Shown: positions 18,200-26,945, counted from the stretch's first letter. The stretch is 64,000 bases of DNA from Spartobacteria bacterium (GCA_003167365.1 PMTM01000006.1:18389-82388); one strand, 5' to 3'. Notes: a model not told the origin generated them from the letters alone. Translations and numbers: made by a program.

Positions 18200-19327
18200 G
18201 TGGGGCGGTTCACAGAACTGCCCGTGGACGATTGGGATCAATCGCCCTGCCTGATCGCAAACATGGATTTGATGACGCTCAGCGAAATCCGCCGCGCCGC
18301 ACAAAACGGCGAAGTGGAAGCGCGGGTGCACGTGCAAGTCGAGTCCGCGCAAGCGAAAACGACCCGGGAACTCAAGCCTTATTGCGAGCTCGCGTTGTCG
18401 GATGCATGCGACCGGATGACGTTGCGCGTCTGGAGCGATCATCCGGCCTACAAGGCGTGCAGCGCGCTCCCGGCGGAGAGTTTCATCGAACTTACCGGCG
18501 AGTTTCAATCGCATCCACAATACGGACTCGAAGCACGCAAGTGGACATTGCGGCCGCTGACCGATCCGGAAAAAGCGGAATTGCTGCAAGGTCCCGCTGA
18601 ATTGCGCGCCAAGCAGACGACCGATTGGGAATTCATTGCTCAGTCGGTGAAATCGATCGTCGATCCTCGCCTGCGCGCGCTATGCGAAACTTTTCTGAAA
18701 GAATGGGGCGATCGGTTTCGCCGCACGGCTGCGGCGCGCAATTACCATCATGCGCGGCGCGGTGGTTTGGTCGAGCACACCGCGCAGATGATGCGCATCG
18801 CGCTCGGCATCGCGCCACTCTATCCGGAATTGAATGTCGATCTTCTGATCGCCGGAATTCTCTTCCATGATTCCGGCAAGCTTTGGGAGAATAGCTTTTC
18901 CGAAAACGGTTTCGTCATGGGTTACGACGAACGCGGCGAATTGATCGGGCACATCTCCATCGGCCTCGAGCTGGTCAACTCGTTTTGGCGCAAACTGAGC
19001 GCGGAAAACGCGGAGGCATGGAAAAATTTCGTGCCGCCATCGGAAGACGTGCGCATGCATCTTTTGCATCTCGTCGGATCGCACCACGGCGAAATGCAAT
19101 TTGGCTCACCGGTTTTTCCGAAGACGCCGGAAGCAATGGCGCTCCATTACATCGACAATCTCGATGCGCGCTTGGAAATGTTTGCAGCGGGCTACACGAC
19201 CGCCAAATTGCTCGCCGATAGGATTTTTGATCGTGTCCGGCCGTTGCCAGGGAATCTGGTTAAGTCACTCGAGAAATTTTCAGAGTCGCCGCCCCAAGCG
19301 GCTCCGGAAGAAGGCCGACTATTATAG
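18200..19327 (+). CDS. YhaM-like 3'-5' exoribonuclease (OB fold plus HD domain)
   Basis: The N-terminal half is an OB-fold nucleic-acid-binding domain (KPYCELALSDACDRMTLRVW). It is followed by an HD phosphohydrolase-type domain with the metal ligands His in GGLVEHTAQM, His-Asp in AGILFHDSGKLWEN, the second His pair in GSHHGEMQFG, and Asp in HYIDNLDARLEMF. This OB-HD order is that of YhaM exonucleases, which trim RNA and ssDNA. The start is uncertain: the GTG at 18200 lies in a small hairpin (GGGCGGTTC/GAACTGCCC), and the ATG at 18263 would also leave the OB fold complete. Confidence 0.82.
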   Translation: MGRFTELPVDDWDQSPCLIANMDLMTLSEIRRAAQNGEVEARVHVQVESAQAKTTRELKPYCELALSDACDRMTLRVWSDHPAYKACSALPAESFIELTGEFQSHPQYGLEARKWTLRPLTDPEKAELLQGPAELRAKQTTDWEFIAQSVKSIVDPRLRALCETFLKEWGDRFRRTAAARNYHHARRGGLVEHTAQMMRIALGIAPLYPELNVDLLIAGILFHDSGKLWENSFSENGFVMGYDERGELIGHISIGLELVNSFWRKLSAENAEAWKNFVPPSEDVRMHLLHLVGSHHGEMQFGSPVFPKTPEAMALHYIDNLDARLEMFAAGYTTAKLLADRIFDRVRPLPGNLVKSLEKFSESPPQAAPEEGRLL

Positions 19328-19344
19328 AAAGCGCTCGCCCTTCC

Positions 19345-19453
19345 GTCATTCCGAGCGGAGCGAGGAACCTCTCATTGGCAGCTTTGATCACGCAGTTTGC
19401 TAAGTGTGATTTAACCAGCCTGTGAGAGGTCCCTCACTTCGTTCGGGATGACA
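19345..19453. repeat. REP-like palindromic element, family A copy 2
   Basis: Runs from GTCATTCCGAGCGGAGCGAG to CTTCGTTCGGGATGACA between two convergent genes. Its right end is translated: it encodes the last residues and the stop codon of the DNA methyltransferase gene on the minus strand. Confidence 0.88.
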
Positions 19454-20261
19454 CGCTACGTGCGTCGTCGGCTTGAACACGCCGCTTCGCTTCGGCCAGG
19501 TAGCTCTCGTCGATCTCAAAGCCGATGAATTTTTTCACGCCCCATTGTTGCGCGGCGATAGCGGAATTTCCGATCCCGAGAAACGGATCGAGCATCACCT
19601 GCACGCGCGAGACACCGTGCAACTTGATGCACCATTCCACAAGCTGAACCGGAAAGGTCGCAGGGTGCGGACGTTCCTTTGAGCGACTTTGAATTGTTTC
19701 GTAAGGAATGAACCAGGTGTTCCCACGGCAGCGCAAGTCGCTCCCGCGCGTATGCGACCAGCGCGCGATGTTGCTCTTGTCCTGATACGGAACTCCAAGT
19801 GCCAGACGGTCGATCTCGGCGCGGCCAGTTTTCGTGAAATGAAAGACGTATTCGTGGCAATCGTTTAGAAATCGCTTCGAACCGATCGGCTTGAAATGTC
19901 CATACGAGCGAGTCTCGCCTTCTCGATCTTCGATCGTAATCGATTTCACCCAGTGAATCGCATTCTGCAGAACAAATAAGTCCCGTAGTTCGATTACGAT
20001 TTCATGTGGCAACATCGGATTCGACGGTGCCGAGCCAATGTTGAGAAAGAAAGAACCGCCCGGTTTGAGCGCGCGCCGAACTTCCGCTGCCCATTTCCGG
20101 CACCACTTCAAATACGATTGTCGATTTTGCCGGTCGGAGAATTTGCTGTAACGAATGCCTAGATTGTAAGGCGGCGAGGTGACGACAAGGTCGACATGTC
20201 CATCAGGCAAACACGCCATGCCCTTCACGCAATCCTCCTTCTTAAGATCGAATTTGGTCAT
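19434..20261 (-). CDS. Orphan DNA methyltransferase, beta-type motif order (SPPY)
   Basis: A 275-residue amino-methyltransferase. The catalytic motif IV is SPPYNLG (residues about 29-35), more usual in N4-cytosine enzymes, though adenine enzymes with SPPY exist. The AdoMet-binding motif I comes late, in LDPFLGIGNSAIAA (about residue 230), so the order is IV then I, the beta class. No restriction endonuclease or specificity subunit is nearby, which suggests a solitary regulatory or protective modifier. The C-terminal residues after about 265 come from the adjoining family A repeat. Target sequence unknown. Confidence 0.88.
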   Translation of the reverse strand: MTKFDLKKEDCVKGMACLPDGHVDLVVTSPPYNLGIRYSKFSDRQNRQSYLKWCRKWAAEVRRALKPGGSFFLNIGSAPSNPMLPHEIVIELRDLFVLQNAIHWVKSITIEDREGETRSYGHFKPIGSKRFLNDCHEYVFHFTKTGRAEIDRLALGVPYQDKSNIARWSHTRGSDLRCRGNTWFIPYETIQSRSKERPHPATFPVQLVEWCIKLHGVSRVQVMLDPFLGIGNSAIAAQQWGVKKFIGFEIDESYLAEAKRRVQADDARSVSSRTK

Positions 20262-20278
20262 CTTGATTAGAGCACGCT

Positions 20279-20355
20279 GTCATCCCGAGCAAAGCAAGGG
20301 ACCTCTCACAGGCGCTGTGGGATTATGTGAGATCCTTCGCTCCGCTCAGGATGAC
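20279..20355. repeat. REP-like palindromic element, family A copy 3
   Basis: The shortest copy, 77 bases, from GTCATCCCGAGCAAAGCAAG to TCCGCTCAGGATGACA. It lies between the divergent starts of the DNA methyltransferase and thiG, so this copy cannot simply be a transcription terminator for either gene. Confidence 0.9.
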
Positions 20356-20444
20356 AAGGCGCCGCACTTTCTTTGAATTACGCTCCCGCAGCGCAAAGTA
20401 CAAACCCTATTCGCAGTCGTCGGAGAAATCGTTAAATTGAAACG

Positions 20445-21242
20445 ATGTCAGATAAGCCTTCGAAATTGAAGATCGCTGATCGCGAGTTCACTTCGCGCCT
20501 GCTCGTCGGCACAGGAAAATTTTCCTCGAACGAGGTAATGCGTGACGCGCTCGTCGCGAGCGGGACCGAGATCGTGACGGTTGCGCTGCGGCGCGCCGAT
20601 CTTTCCGGCAAAGGCGACCCGTTCGCGAACATCCTCGATTTCATCGACCCGAAACGGTTTCTCATCTTGCCGAACACAAGCGGCGCGCGCAACGCGGAGG
20701 AAGCCGTGCGACTGGCACGGCTGGCCGCGACCGCGGGGTTGCCGACCTGGCTGAAGCTCGAGATTCACCCTGATCCGCGTTACTTGCTGCCCGATCCGGT
20801 CGAGACTCTCGCCGCCGCGGAAATTTTGGTGAAGGAAGGATTCACCGTTTTGCCTTACATCAATGCCGATCCGGTGCTGGCCAAGCGCTTGCAGGACGTC
20901 GGCACCGCCACGGTCATGCCCCTCGGCTCGCCGATCGGTAGCAATCGTGGAATCGAAACACGCGCGCAAATCGAGATCATCATCGAACAAGCAACCGTGC
21001 CGGTGATTGTCGATGCTGGACTCGGTGCACCCAGCCAAGCCGCGGAAGCGCTGGAGATGGGCGCGGACGCAGTCTTGGTCAACACCGCCATCGCCATCGC
21101 GTCCGATCCCGTTCGCATGGCCCAAGCATTCCGCAAAGCTATCGAAGCCGGTCGCGAAGCGCGGGAGATCGGGTTGGCAGAAAGAATGTCGACCGCTAGC
21201 GCGACCAGCCTACTTACCGGATTTCTGAAGACCAAAGAGTGA
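20445..21242 (+). CDS. thiG: Thiazole synthase
   Basis: Forms the thiazole phosphate of thiamine from 1-deoxyxylulose 5-phosphate, dehydroglycine and the ThiS thiocarboxylate. The 265-residue barrel shows [11 protein letters not shown], the Schiff-base-lysine region [29 protein letters not shown], and the phosphate-binding [18 protein letters not shown]. The sulphur carrier thiS, often adjacent, is not seen here. The last bases overlap the GTG start of the DgkA-like gene, implying translational coupling. Confidence 0.96.
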   Translation: MSDKPSKLKIADREFTSRLLVGTGKFSSNEVMRDALVASGTEIVTVALRRADLSGKGDPFANILDFIDPKRFLILPNTSGARNAEEAVRLARLAATAGLPTWLKLEIHPDPRYLLPDPVETLAAAEILVKEGFTVLPYINADPVLAKRLQDVGTATVMPLGSPIGSNRGIETRAQIEIIIEQATVPVIVDAGLGAPSQAAEALEMGADAVLVNTAIAIASDPVRMAQAFRKAIEAGREAREIGLAERMSTASATSLLTGFLKTKE

Positions 21243-21643
21243 TTCAATCGAAAGATACTTCAACTAGTCGTACGTTCGAGTTTACGGGACGCATCCGCAG
21301 TTTTCCTCATGCGATAAGGGGTGTTTTGAGGATGGTTCGCTGCCAGCACAACGCTTGGCTTCATGCTGCTGCTACGATTGGCGTGGTTGCGGCGGGTTTC
21401 TTTTTCCAGCTATCCCGCGCAGAGTGGTGCTGGATCATTCTCGCCATCGCGATCGTCTGGACCGCAGAAGCTTTAAATACGGCCTTCGAATTTTTAGCAG
21501 ACGTCGCTTCTCCTGAGTTTCATCCGACGGTTCGTGATGCTAAAGACGTCGCCGCAGGCGCTGTCTTAGTCACCGCCGTTGCATCGGCGGTAATTGGCGG
21601 CCTGATTTTTTTGCCACACTTGGCAAAGCTCCTTCCGCGATAG
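21239..21643 (+). CDS. Diacylglycerol/undecaprenol kinase (DgkA family)
   Basis: A 134-residue small integral-membrane kinase. Three hydrophobic helices are visible, and the family signatures are intact: Glu in [12 protein letters not shown] and [12 protein letters not shown]. Members phosphorylate diacylglycerol or, in many bacteria, undecaprenol; substrate choice cannot be read here. The GTG start overlaps the thiG stop (GTGA). The coupling with thiG is positional only, since no functional link is known. Confidence 0.88.
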   Translation: MIQSKDTSTSRTFEFTGRIRSFPHAIRGVLRMVRCQHNAWLHAAATIGVVAAGFFFQLSRAEWCWIILAIAIVWTAEALNTAFEFLADVASPEFHPTVRDAKDVAAGAVLVTAVASAVIGGLIFLPHLAKLLPR

Positions 21644-21688
21644 AACTGAACATGTCGCTGGTCGGTGGTCATAGACCGCCGCTGCAGG

Positions 21689-21916
21689 TTAAGGCAGCGG
21701 CAGATATTTTTCCGTCGCGTCGTTGTAAAACTCGATCTGGCGGCCGCCGATTCGGCGCACGGCACGCCAGCCGTGCTCGGCCGCGAATTTGCGAAGCTCA
21801 TCGTCGGGCATCGAGGAAATGATTCTGAGTTCCGCTGGATGGGTAATGAAGACTTCGGGCTTGACGGCAAGCGCGGCTGAGATTTTGGCGGTTAAGGCTG
21901 GTAGATGTTCGCGCAT
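21689..21916 (-). CDS. Small hypothetical protein (75 aa)
   Basis: I do not recognise a named domain. The 75-residue acidic/basic protein reads well as a folded domain: a predicted helix (REHLPALTAKISAALAV), then VFITHPAELRII, DDELRKFAAEHGWRAV and a closing strand pair RRIGGRQIEFYND. It has no signal peptide or membrane segment. It lies seven bases downstream of another short minus-strand frame (21923-22075), so the two may form a small operon. Confidence 0.6.
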   Translation of the reverse strand: MREHLPALTAKISAALAVKPEVFITHPAELRIISSMPDDELRKFAAEHGWRAVRRIGGRQIEFYNDATEKYLPLP

Positions 21917-21922
21917 TTTGAA

Positions 21923-22075
21923 TTAGGGCTTCTGGTTCGGCCGCGGTTTTCTCGCAGGTTCCTGCGACGGTTCCAACAATGGTGGCGGCGGTTTCGATTT
22001 TCGATTCAGTTTTTCGCCCAAGGCAATCCGCGCTTTGCGATCAGGTGAAGGGCCGCGCGCGTTTGGTTTTTCCAT
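21923..22075 (-). CDS. Very small basic proline-rich protein (50 aa)
   Basis: A 51-codon frame starting at the ATG at 22075. The product is Lys/Arg/Pro-rich and probably disordered, with segments MEKPNARGPSPDRKARIA, GEKLNRKSKPPPPLLEP and a KPRPNQKP tail. It has no cysteine or membrane segment. The codon choices resemble neighbouring genes, and the frame runs straight into the 75-residue gene with a six-base gap. Compositional bias means the frame could be accidental. Confidence 0.4.
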   Translation of the reverse strand: MEKPNARGPSPDRKARIALGEKLNRKSKPPPPLLEPSQEPARKPRPNQKP

Positions 22076-22088
22076 TTCGAGCTAAGAC

Positions 22089-22156
22089 GTTGTAGAGGCG
22101 TTTGTGTCAAACACCTAATTACCAACTTCGGCGCTTGGCACAAGCGCCGCTACAAC
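22089..22156. repeat. Palindromic element, family C
   Basis: Ends GTTGTAGAGGCG and CGCCGCTACAAC are near-perfect inverted repeats. Inner hairpins are built on GTTTGTGTCAAAC and GGCGCTTGGCACAAGCGCC. It lies 49 bases before the ornithine cyclodeaminase-like gene, between divergent genes. Confidence 0.75.
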
Positions 22157-22204
22157 ACTTCGTGACCGACTGGCGCAGTCAATTTCATAGGGTAAAGTCT
22201 GCGG

Positions 22205-23443
22205 ATGTTTTCGGAAACGATCGAGTTGCGCGGTCACATCATTGATTCGCTTATCCTGCCCAAGGTGCTAGATCAGATTTTGACTCGCGGCGCGAATTTT
22301 AAGATCACAGAGATCAAGATCGGGAAAAAGCGCGCCGACCAGAGTTTCGCGCGAATTGAAGTCTCCGCGCAAACCAGCGAAGAACTCGATGAATTGGTCC
22401 TCCGCCTGCGGCAACACGGCGCCGAGACTGTGGAACGCGCTAACGTCCAGCTGGCGAAGGCGCCTGACGATGGCGTTTTCCCGCACGACTTCTATGTCAC
22501 GACCAATCAGCAAACGTTTGTCAGATTCGATGGCAAAGAGATCGAGGTGCGGCCCGCGATGATGGACAGCGCAATCGCGCTTGATCGACAGAAGCGTGCC
22601 GCTCATGCGGTGAAGTTTTTTGATGTCAGCAAAGGCGACGAGATTGTTGTTGGCCACCAAGGCATTCGCGTCGTCCCGGTGCAAAGATCAACATCGCGCA
22701 CCGACGTTTTTCAATTCATCAACACGACGGTCGACGCGGACGAGCCAAAATCGGCTGTCATTCGCGAACTGGGTCAGGAATTGCGACGCGCGCGGGAAGC
22801 GAAAGGTAAAATCGCCATCGTGGGCGGACCGGCCATCGTGCGGACCGGCGCGGGCGAGCACCTCGAGCGCCTTATCGAGATGCAGTATATCAATCGACTT
22901 TTCGCCGGGAATGCATTTGCGGCTTACGACGTGGAGCGCGCGCTGTTCGGGACTTCGCTGGGCAAAAATCCAGACCACGCGTTTGCCGGAGGCGGCCACG
23001 AGAACCACATGCGCGCCATCAATATCATTCGCGAATGCGGCGGCATTGCCGCGGCGGTTCAGAAGAAAATCCTGACGCGCGGCATCATGCACGCATGCGT
23101 TAAACACAAGGTCGATATTGTCCTGACCGGATCGATCCGCGATGAAGGGCCGATTCCTGGCGTAACGACAGATGTGGTCGAAGCGCAAAAGATCATGCGC
23201 GAGAAACTCGCCGACGTGACGCATGTGCTGTTGCTCGGGACGGTGCAACATTCGATGGCCGTGGCCAGTATGCTTGCACCGACAGTGAAAACTGTTTGCG
23301 TCGATATCGACTCGGCGGCGGTAGAGAGAGCGGTCGAGCATCAGCCACTCCAGTCGATCGGTCTGGTGACAGATGTGGAACCGTTTCTGCGCGAGCTCGC
23401 CGATTGTCTGGCCAAGCCGAAGAACGCCGGCCGCGAGAAGTAA
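22205..23443 (+). CDS. TIGR00300/LOR-SDH-type protein, predicted ornithine cyclodeaminase
   Basis: A 412-residue protein of the TIGR00300 family. The N-terminal part (FSETIELRGHIIDSLILPKV) is the LOR/SDH conserved region, and the C-terminal part contains FAGNAFAAYDVERALFGTSL, GGGHENHMRAIN, TGSIRDEGPIPGV and LLLGTVQHSMAV. From established work, archaeal members and the C-terminal half of cyanobacterial AgrE/ArgZ convert ornithine to proline and ammonia. It is not related to the mu-crystallin-type ornithine cyclodeaminase. The gene 34 bases downstream encodes the other half of the cyanobacterial fusion, which strongly supports this function. Confidence 0.85.
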   Translation: MFSETIELRGHIIDSLILPKVLDQILTRGANFKITEIKIGKKRADQSFARIEVSAQTSEELDELVLRLRQHGAETVERANVQLAKAPDDGVFPHDFYVTTNQQTFVRFDGKEIEVRPAMMDSAIALDRQKRAAHAVKFFDVSKGDEIVVGHQGIRVVPVQRSTSRTDVFQFINTTVDADEPKSAVIRELGQELRRAREAKGKIAIVGGPAIVRTGAGEHLERLIEMQYINRLFAGNAFAAYDVERALFGTSLGKNPDHAFAGGGHENHMRAINIIRECGGIAAAVQKKILTRGIMHACVKHKVDIVLTGSIRDEGPIPGVTTDVVEAQKIMREKLADVTHVLLLGTVQHSMAVASMLAPTVKTVCVDIDSAAVERAVEHQPLQSIGLVTDVEPFLRELADCLAKPKNAGREK

Positions 23444-23477
23444 CTCCGAAATGATTCGCGAGTAAATTGTCGATCTT

Positions 23478-24281
23478 ATGCGCGAGTTGCTTCTTTGTCC
23501 GCCGGATCATTACGGCATCGAGTACGAAATCAATCCATGGATGAGCCGTGAACGCGGCGCCGAAGTCGCGGTCGCACAGCAACAATGGAAAGGTTTGCAC
23601 GAGACGCTTTTGAAATTGGATTGTAAAATTGAGTTGATCGCGCCACAGCCAAAGCTTCCCGACATGGTGTTCACCGCGAATGCGGGACTCACGGTGGGCA
23701 AGAAATTTATTCCGAGCAATTTTCGTCACAAAGAGCGCGCCGGGGAAGCGCCGCATTTCGCGAAGTGGATGGCAGAACACGGCTATGAAGTGCACTGGCT
23801 GTCGAGTAATCTTTTCTTCGAGGGCGAAGGCGACGCGCTCTTCGGCGGTGACGCGCTTTTTTGCGGCTACAAATTCCGCTCCGATATTCAATCACATCGC
23901 GCCGTCGGAGAGATGTTCGGCTGCCTTGTCATTTCGGTAGAGCTTGTCGATCCTCGCTTTTATCATTTGGACACCTGCTTCTGTCCGCTGCCCGATGGCG
24001 GCGCGGTCTGGTTTCCGGCGGCGTTTGACGAATACGGGCAGCGCGCGATTCGCGAGCATGTCCGCGATCTTATCGATGTTTTACCCGAAGAAGCCGCGCA
24101 TTTCTCCTGTAACGCGGTCGTGCTCGATCGCGACATTGTTTTGCCAGAAGGCGCGCCGACGCTTGTCGCGACGTTGAAAGAGCGCGGTTATCGCTGCCAT
24201 GAATTGCCGATGACCGAGTTTTTGAAAGCGGGCGGCGCCTGCAAATGCCTGACGATGTTCATGCCGCAGCGCGAGGCTTGA
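23478..24281 (+). CDS. Predicted arginine dihydrolase (ArgZ/AgrE N-terminal type)
   Basis: A 267-residue guanidino-group-modifying enzyme of the amidinotransferase/DDAH fold. Candidate active-site residues are Asn19 (EINPWM), Asn68 (MVFTANAG), Glu115 (LFFEGEGDALF), His163 (YHLDTCFCPL) and nucleophile Cys255 (GGACKCLTMF). The asparagine in FTANAG matches the residue said to let ArgZ hydrolyse arginine fully to ornithine, CO2 and two ammonia, rather than stop at citrulline. It follows the predicted ornithine cyclodeaminase gene, which would use its product. A copy of the window's 11-mer ends immediately before its ATG. Confidence 0.83.
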   Translation: MRELLLCPPDHYGIEYEINPWMSRERGAEVAVAQQQWKGLHETLLKLDCKIELIAPQPKLPDMVFTANAGLTVGKKFIPSNFRHKERAGEAPHFAKWMAEHGYEVHWLSSNLFFEGEGDALFGGDALFCGYKFRSDIQSHRAVGEMFGCLVISVELVDPRFYHLDTCFCPLPDGGAVWFPAAFDEYGQRAIREHVRDLIDVLPEEAAHFSCNAVVLDRDIVLPEGAPTLVATLKERGYRCHELPMTEFLKAGGACKCLTMFMPQREA

Positions 24282-24296
24282 GAATAACCACACAAT

Positions 24297-24433
24297 GTCA
24301 TCCCGAGCGGAGCGAGGTACCTCTCTAAAGCGCACAACGATTACGAGTAGTGGTCTCGGATAATCAGCAGCAAAAGAATCCACTCGGTAAGCTGTGAGGT
24401 TCCTCATCCGCCTCAGGCGGAATCGGAATGACA
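24297..24433. repeat. REP-like palindromic element, family A copy 4
   Basis: Starts GTCATCCCGAGCGGAGCGAG and ends GGAATGACA, between the convergent dihydrolase and PolX genes. Its centre is longer than in other copies. The right arm has an inserted CCGCCTCAGGCGG palindrome where the other copies read TCGCTCCGCTC. Confidence 0.85.
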
Positions 24434-24452
24434 ATGGTCGCGCCGCGGCGAC

Positions 24453-26216
24453 TCATTTCGTCCCCGCCCGTTTACGTTTCAATTCCGCTTCGATCTTGCT
24501 GAGCGGCAAACAGTTCACGACATCCGCCTTCGTCAGCCAGCCTTTCCGCGCGACGCCGACACCGAACCACAAATCCTGCAAACGCTCGACCCGATGTGCG
24601 TCCGGGTTGATCACGCATTTCACTCCCTTCTGTTTTGCGAGCGGCCACCAACGCCAATCGAGATCGAGACGCTTCGGCGCCGCGTTGATCTCGATCCAGG
24701 TTCCGGTTGCCGCAGCGGCGTCGAGGATCGCTGGAATATCGATCTGATACGGTTCGCGCTTGAGTAGGAGGCGGCCAGTCGGATGTCCCAGCATGGCAAT
24801 GAACGGATTTTCCATTGCCCGGATGATACGCTTGGTCATGTCTACTTCGCTCAAATTGAAAACAGAGTGAACAGACGCCACCGCGTAATCAAGGTTGCTC
24901 AAAACCTCGTCAGGAAAATCAAGCGAACCATCGCGCAGAATGTCGCACTCGACTCCGGCAAACAGACGAAAGCCGTCGAACTTCTTGTTTAACTTTCGAA
25001 TTGTGGCCATCTGCGCGCGAAGTTTTGCTTCGTCGAGTCCGTGCGCCTGAATTGAGCTGCGGCTGTGGTCGGCAATGCCGAGATATTCCAAACCGAGCAC
25101 CTGCGCGGCTTCCGCCATTTCTTCAAGACTGTTGTGACCATCGCTTGCGCCCGTGTGGCAATGAAATGTGCCGCGCAGATTCTCCTTCTCGATCAACCTC
25201 GGGATAGAATGTTTCTCGGCGGCTTCAAATTCACCGCAATTTTCCCGCAACTCCGGCGGAATGAAATCGAGATCGACCGCGCGATATAATTCAGCTTCAT
25301 CGCGCACGCGCGGAATTTTCGTGGTTGGTTTAATCTTGCGCGCTTTTGGGTCGGGTGGAAGGGGCGCGATGCGATATTCGTTCAGCGTCCAACCGCGTTT
25401 CAGCGCGCGATTGCGCATCTCGATATTGTGCTCCTTGCTGCCGGTAAAATAACTCAGCGCAAACGGGTATTCCGCGGGGCTGACCACGCGGAGATCGCTT
25501 TGGATGCCGGAGCGAAGTCGCACACTCGTTTTGGTCGATCCTTGCGCGATGACAGATTCGACGAGCGGGTGTGCGGCGAAAAACTTTGTGATCGCATCAG
25601 GCTTCTTCGTTGCCACGATAAGATCGACATCGCGCACGATTTCTTTTCGACGGCGGTAACTTCCGGCAAGATCGACATGTAGCGCGTCGGGATGTGCCGC
25701 CAGGTCGCTGCGCAATGTCTCTGCTTCCGGCGCGATTTGTCCAAGCTGGAACAATCCGGCATGCTTGGCACGTTTGGCGATGGCTTCGCAAAGCTTTGTC
25801 TGCGTCGTTTCGCCGAAACCCGGCAGCTCGGCGACGCGGCCGGATTCGCAGGCCTTTTGCAGTTGCTCGATCGAGCTGATCTGCAGCTTCTCGTAAAGCG
25901 CTTTGATCTTTTTCGCGCCCAAACCAGGAATCGAAAACAATTCCAGAATGGCGGCCGGAAATTCGCCCCGCAGCTCCTCTAGATATTTCAGCGAACCCGT
26001 TTCCGCGAGCTCTTGGACTTTTGCGGCAATGGCCTTGCCGATGCCGGGAATTTTCTTGAGTGCTTCTTCATCCTGCAGGTCGCTTACATTGCCGCCAAAG
26101 GTCTCGAGAGAACGCGCCGCGTTTGTATAAGCGCGAATCTTGAACGGATTTTCGTCCTTTAGTTCGAGGAGAATGGCTATCTCCTCCAAGACGGCAGCGA
26201 TTTCTGCTTTGGTCAT
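24453..26216 (-). CDS. polX: Family X DNA polymerase with PHP domain
   Basis: A 587-residue repair polymerase. The order is: helix-hairpin-helix 8-kDa region (residues 1-150, KIPGIGKAIAAKVQEL); polymerase catalytic site with Asp196 and Asp198 in GSYRRRKEIVRDVDLIV; thumb (GSKEHNIEMRNRALKRGW); and a C-terminal PHP domain with metal ligands in GTFHCHTGASDGHNS, LGIADHSRSS, LGHPTGRLL and INPDAHRVE. PHP-type PolX enzymes fill short gaps in base excision repair and carry 3'-5' exonuclease or end-processing activity. Domain order and length are standard. Confidence 0.96.
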   Translation of the reverse strand: MTKAEIAAVLEEIAILLELKDENPFKIRAYTNAARSLETFGGNVSDLQDEEALKKIPGIGKAIAAKVQELAETGSLKYLEELRGEFPAAILELFSIPGLGAKKIKALYEKLQISSIEQLQKACESGRVAELPGFGETTQTKLCEAIAKRAKHAGLFQLGQIAPEAETLRSDLAAHPDALHVDLAGSYRRRKEIVRDVDLIVATKKPDAITKFFAAHPLVESVIAQGSTKTSVRLRSGIQSDLRVVSPAEYPFALSYFTGSKEHNIEMRNRALKRGWTLNEYRIAPLPPDPKARKIKPTTKIPRVRDEAELYRAVDLDFIPPELRENCGEFEAAEKHSIPRLIEKENLRGTFHCHTGASDGHNSLEEMAEAAQVLGLEYLGIADHSRSSIQAHGLDEAKLRAQMATIRKLNKKFDGFRLFAGVECDILRDGSLDFPDEVLSNLDYAVASVHSVFNLSEVDMTKRIIRAMENPFIAMLGHPTGRLLLKREPYQIDIPAILDAAAATGTWIEINAAPKRLDLDWRWWPLAKQKGVKCVINPDAHRVERLQDLWFGVGVARKGWLTKADVVNCLPLSKIEAELKRKRAGTK

Positions 26217-26266
26217 TACCTAGACCGTTACCGAGGATTTAGGCGTCGTCGAACTTCACATGACGA

Positions 26267-26331
26267 TGTAGTGGCGGCTGTCCCCAGCCGCAATGCGCTT
26301 GAATCTGCGCGTGAGGACACGCGTCTCTACA
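26267..26331. repeat. Palindromic element, family C
   Basis: Begins TGTAGTGGCGGCTGTCCCC and ends GTGAGGACACGCGTCTCTACA. Its right part is the reverse complement of the left part of the element at 39487, and its left hairpin GGCTGTCCCCAGCC resembles the one at 6558. It lies 11 bases beyond the lytic transglycosylase stop. Confidence 0.75.
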
Positions 26332-26342
26332 CTTTTGCGCGA

Positions 26343-26945
26343 TTACATTTTCCCGCGGCGCTTATAGAATTGGTAACGGGCGATGATGGAGTCGACGTAT
26401 TTCCGAGTCCCGGGAAAATCGATGTTGTTAAGAAAAGTCTTCGCGGCCATGGCGGGGGCCTGTTCGCCTCCGGCCCAACGTTGGGCGCGGCTGGCGCCGG
26501 CGTTGTATTCGGCCAGCGCAAAAGGAAGCGGATCAGGTTCTTGCTCCCAATGTTGAAGAGCGCGCTGCAAATACCAGGCGCCTGCTTCCATATTTGTTTT
26601 CGGATCGAAAAGTTCTTCCGCTTGGAAATTGTCGATCTTGTTTTCGTGCGCCCATTCATTTGCCGCTTTCTCGCTCACCTGCATAAAACCACGCTCGCCC
26701 GCGCTGCCATATTTTTGCGGATCAAATCGGCTTTCGCGCCAAGCCACCGCTTTAATCAACATCGGATCGAGCCGATGTTCCGTGGCGACTGAGCGAATCA
26801 AGCCGTCGTAGTGCCTAAACCGCGCGGGGCTGATCCATTCGTAAAATGTGTAAACCGGATCGCCCGATCGCAGGGCGAGATAGGCAAAGCCGGCGCCGAG
26901 CGCGAACAGAACGCACAAAATCAATTTAAACAGGAATCGAATCAT
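26343..26945 (-). CDS. Lytic murein transglycosylase (SLT type)
   Basis: Cleaves peptidoglycan glycan strands to 1,6-anhydro products. The 200-residue protein has an N-terminal membrane anchor or signal (MIRFLFKLILCVLFALGAGF) and an SLT domain. The catalytic Glu71 is in VAWRESRFDPQKYG, followed by ERGFMQVSEKAA, MEAGAWYLQRAL and the AEYNAGASRAQRW motif. The ATG at 26945 is chosen because it starts the anchor; the frame stays open much further upstream but that part opposes priA and looks non-coding. It is divergent from priA. Confidence 0.92.
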   Translation of the reverse strand: MIRFLFKLILCVLFALGAGFAYLALRSGDPVYTFYEWISPARFRHYDGLIRSVATEHRLDPMLIKAVAWRESRFDPQKYGSAGERGFMQVSEKAANEWAHENKIDNFQAEELFDPKTNMEAGAWYLQRALQHWEQEPDPLPFALAEYNAGASRAQRWAGGEQAPAMAAKTFLNNIDFPGTRKYVDSIIARYQFYKRRGKM

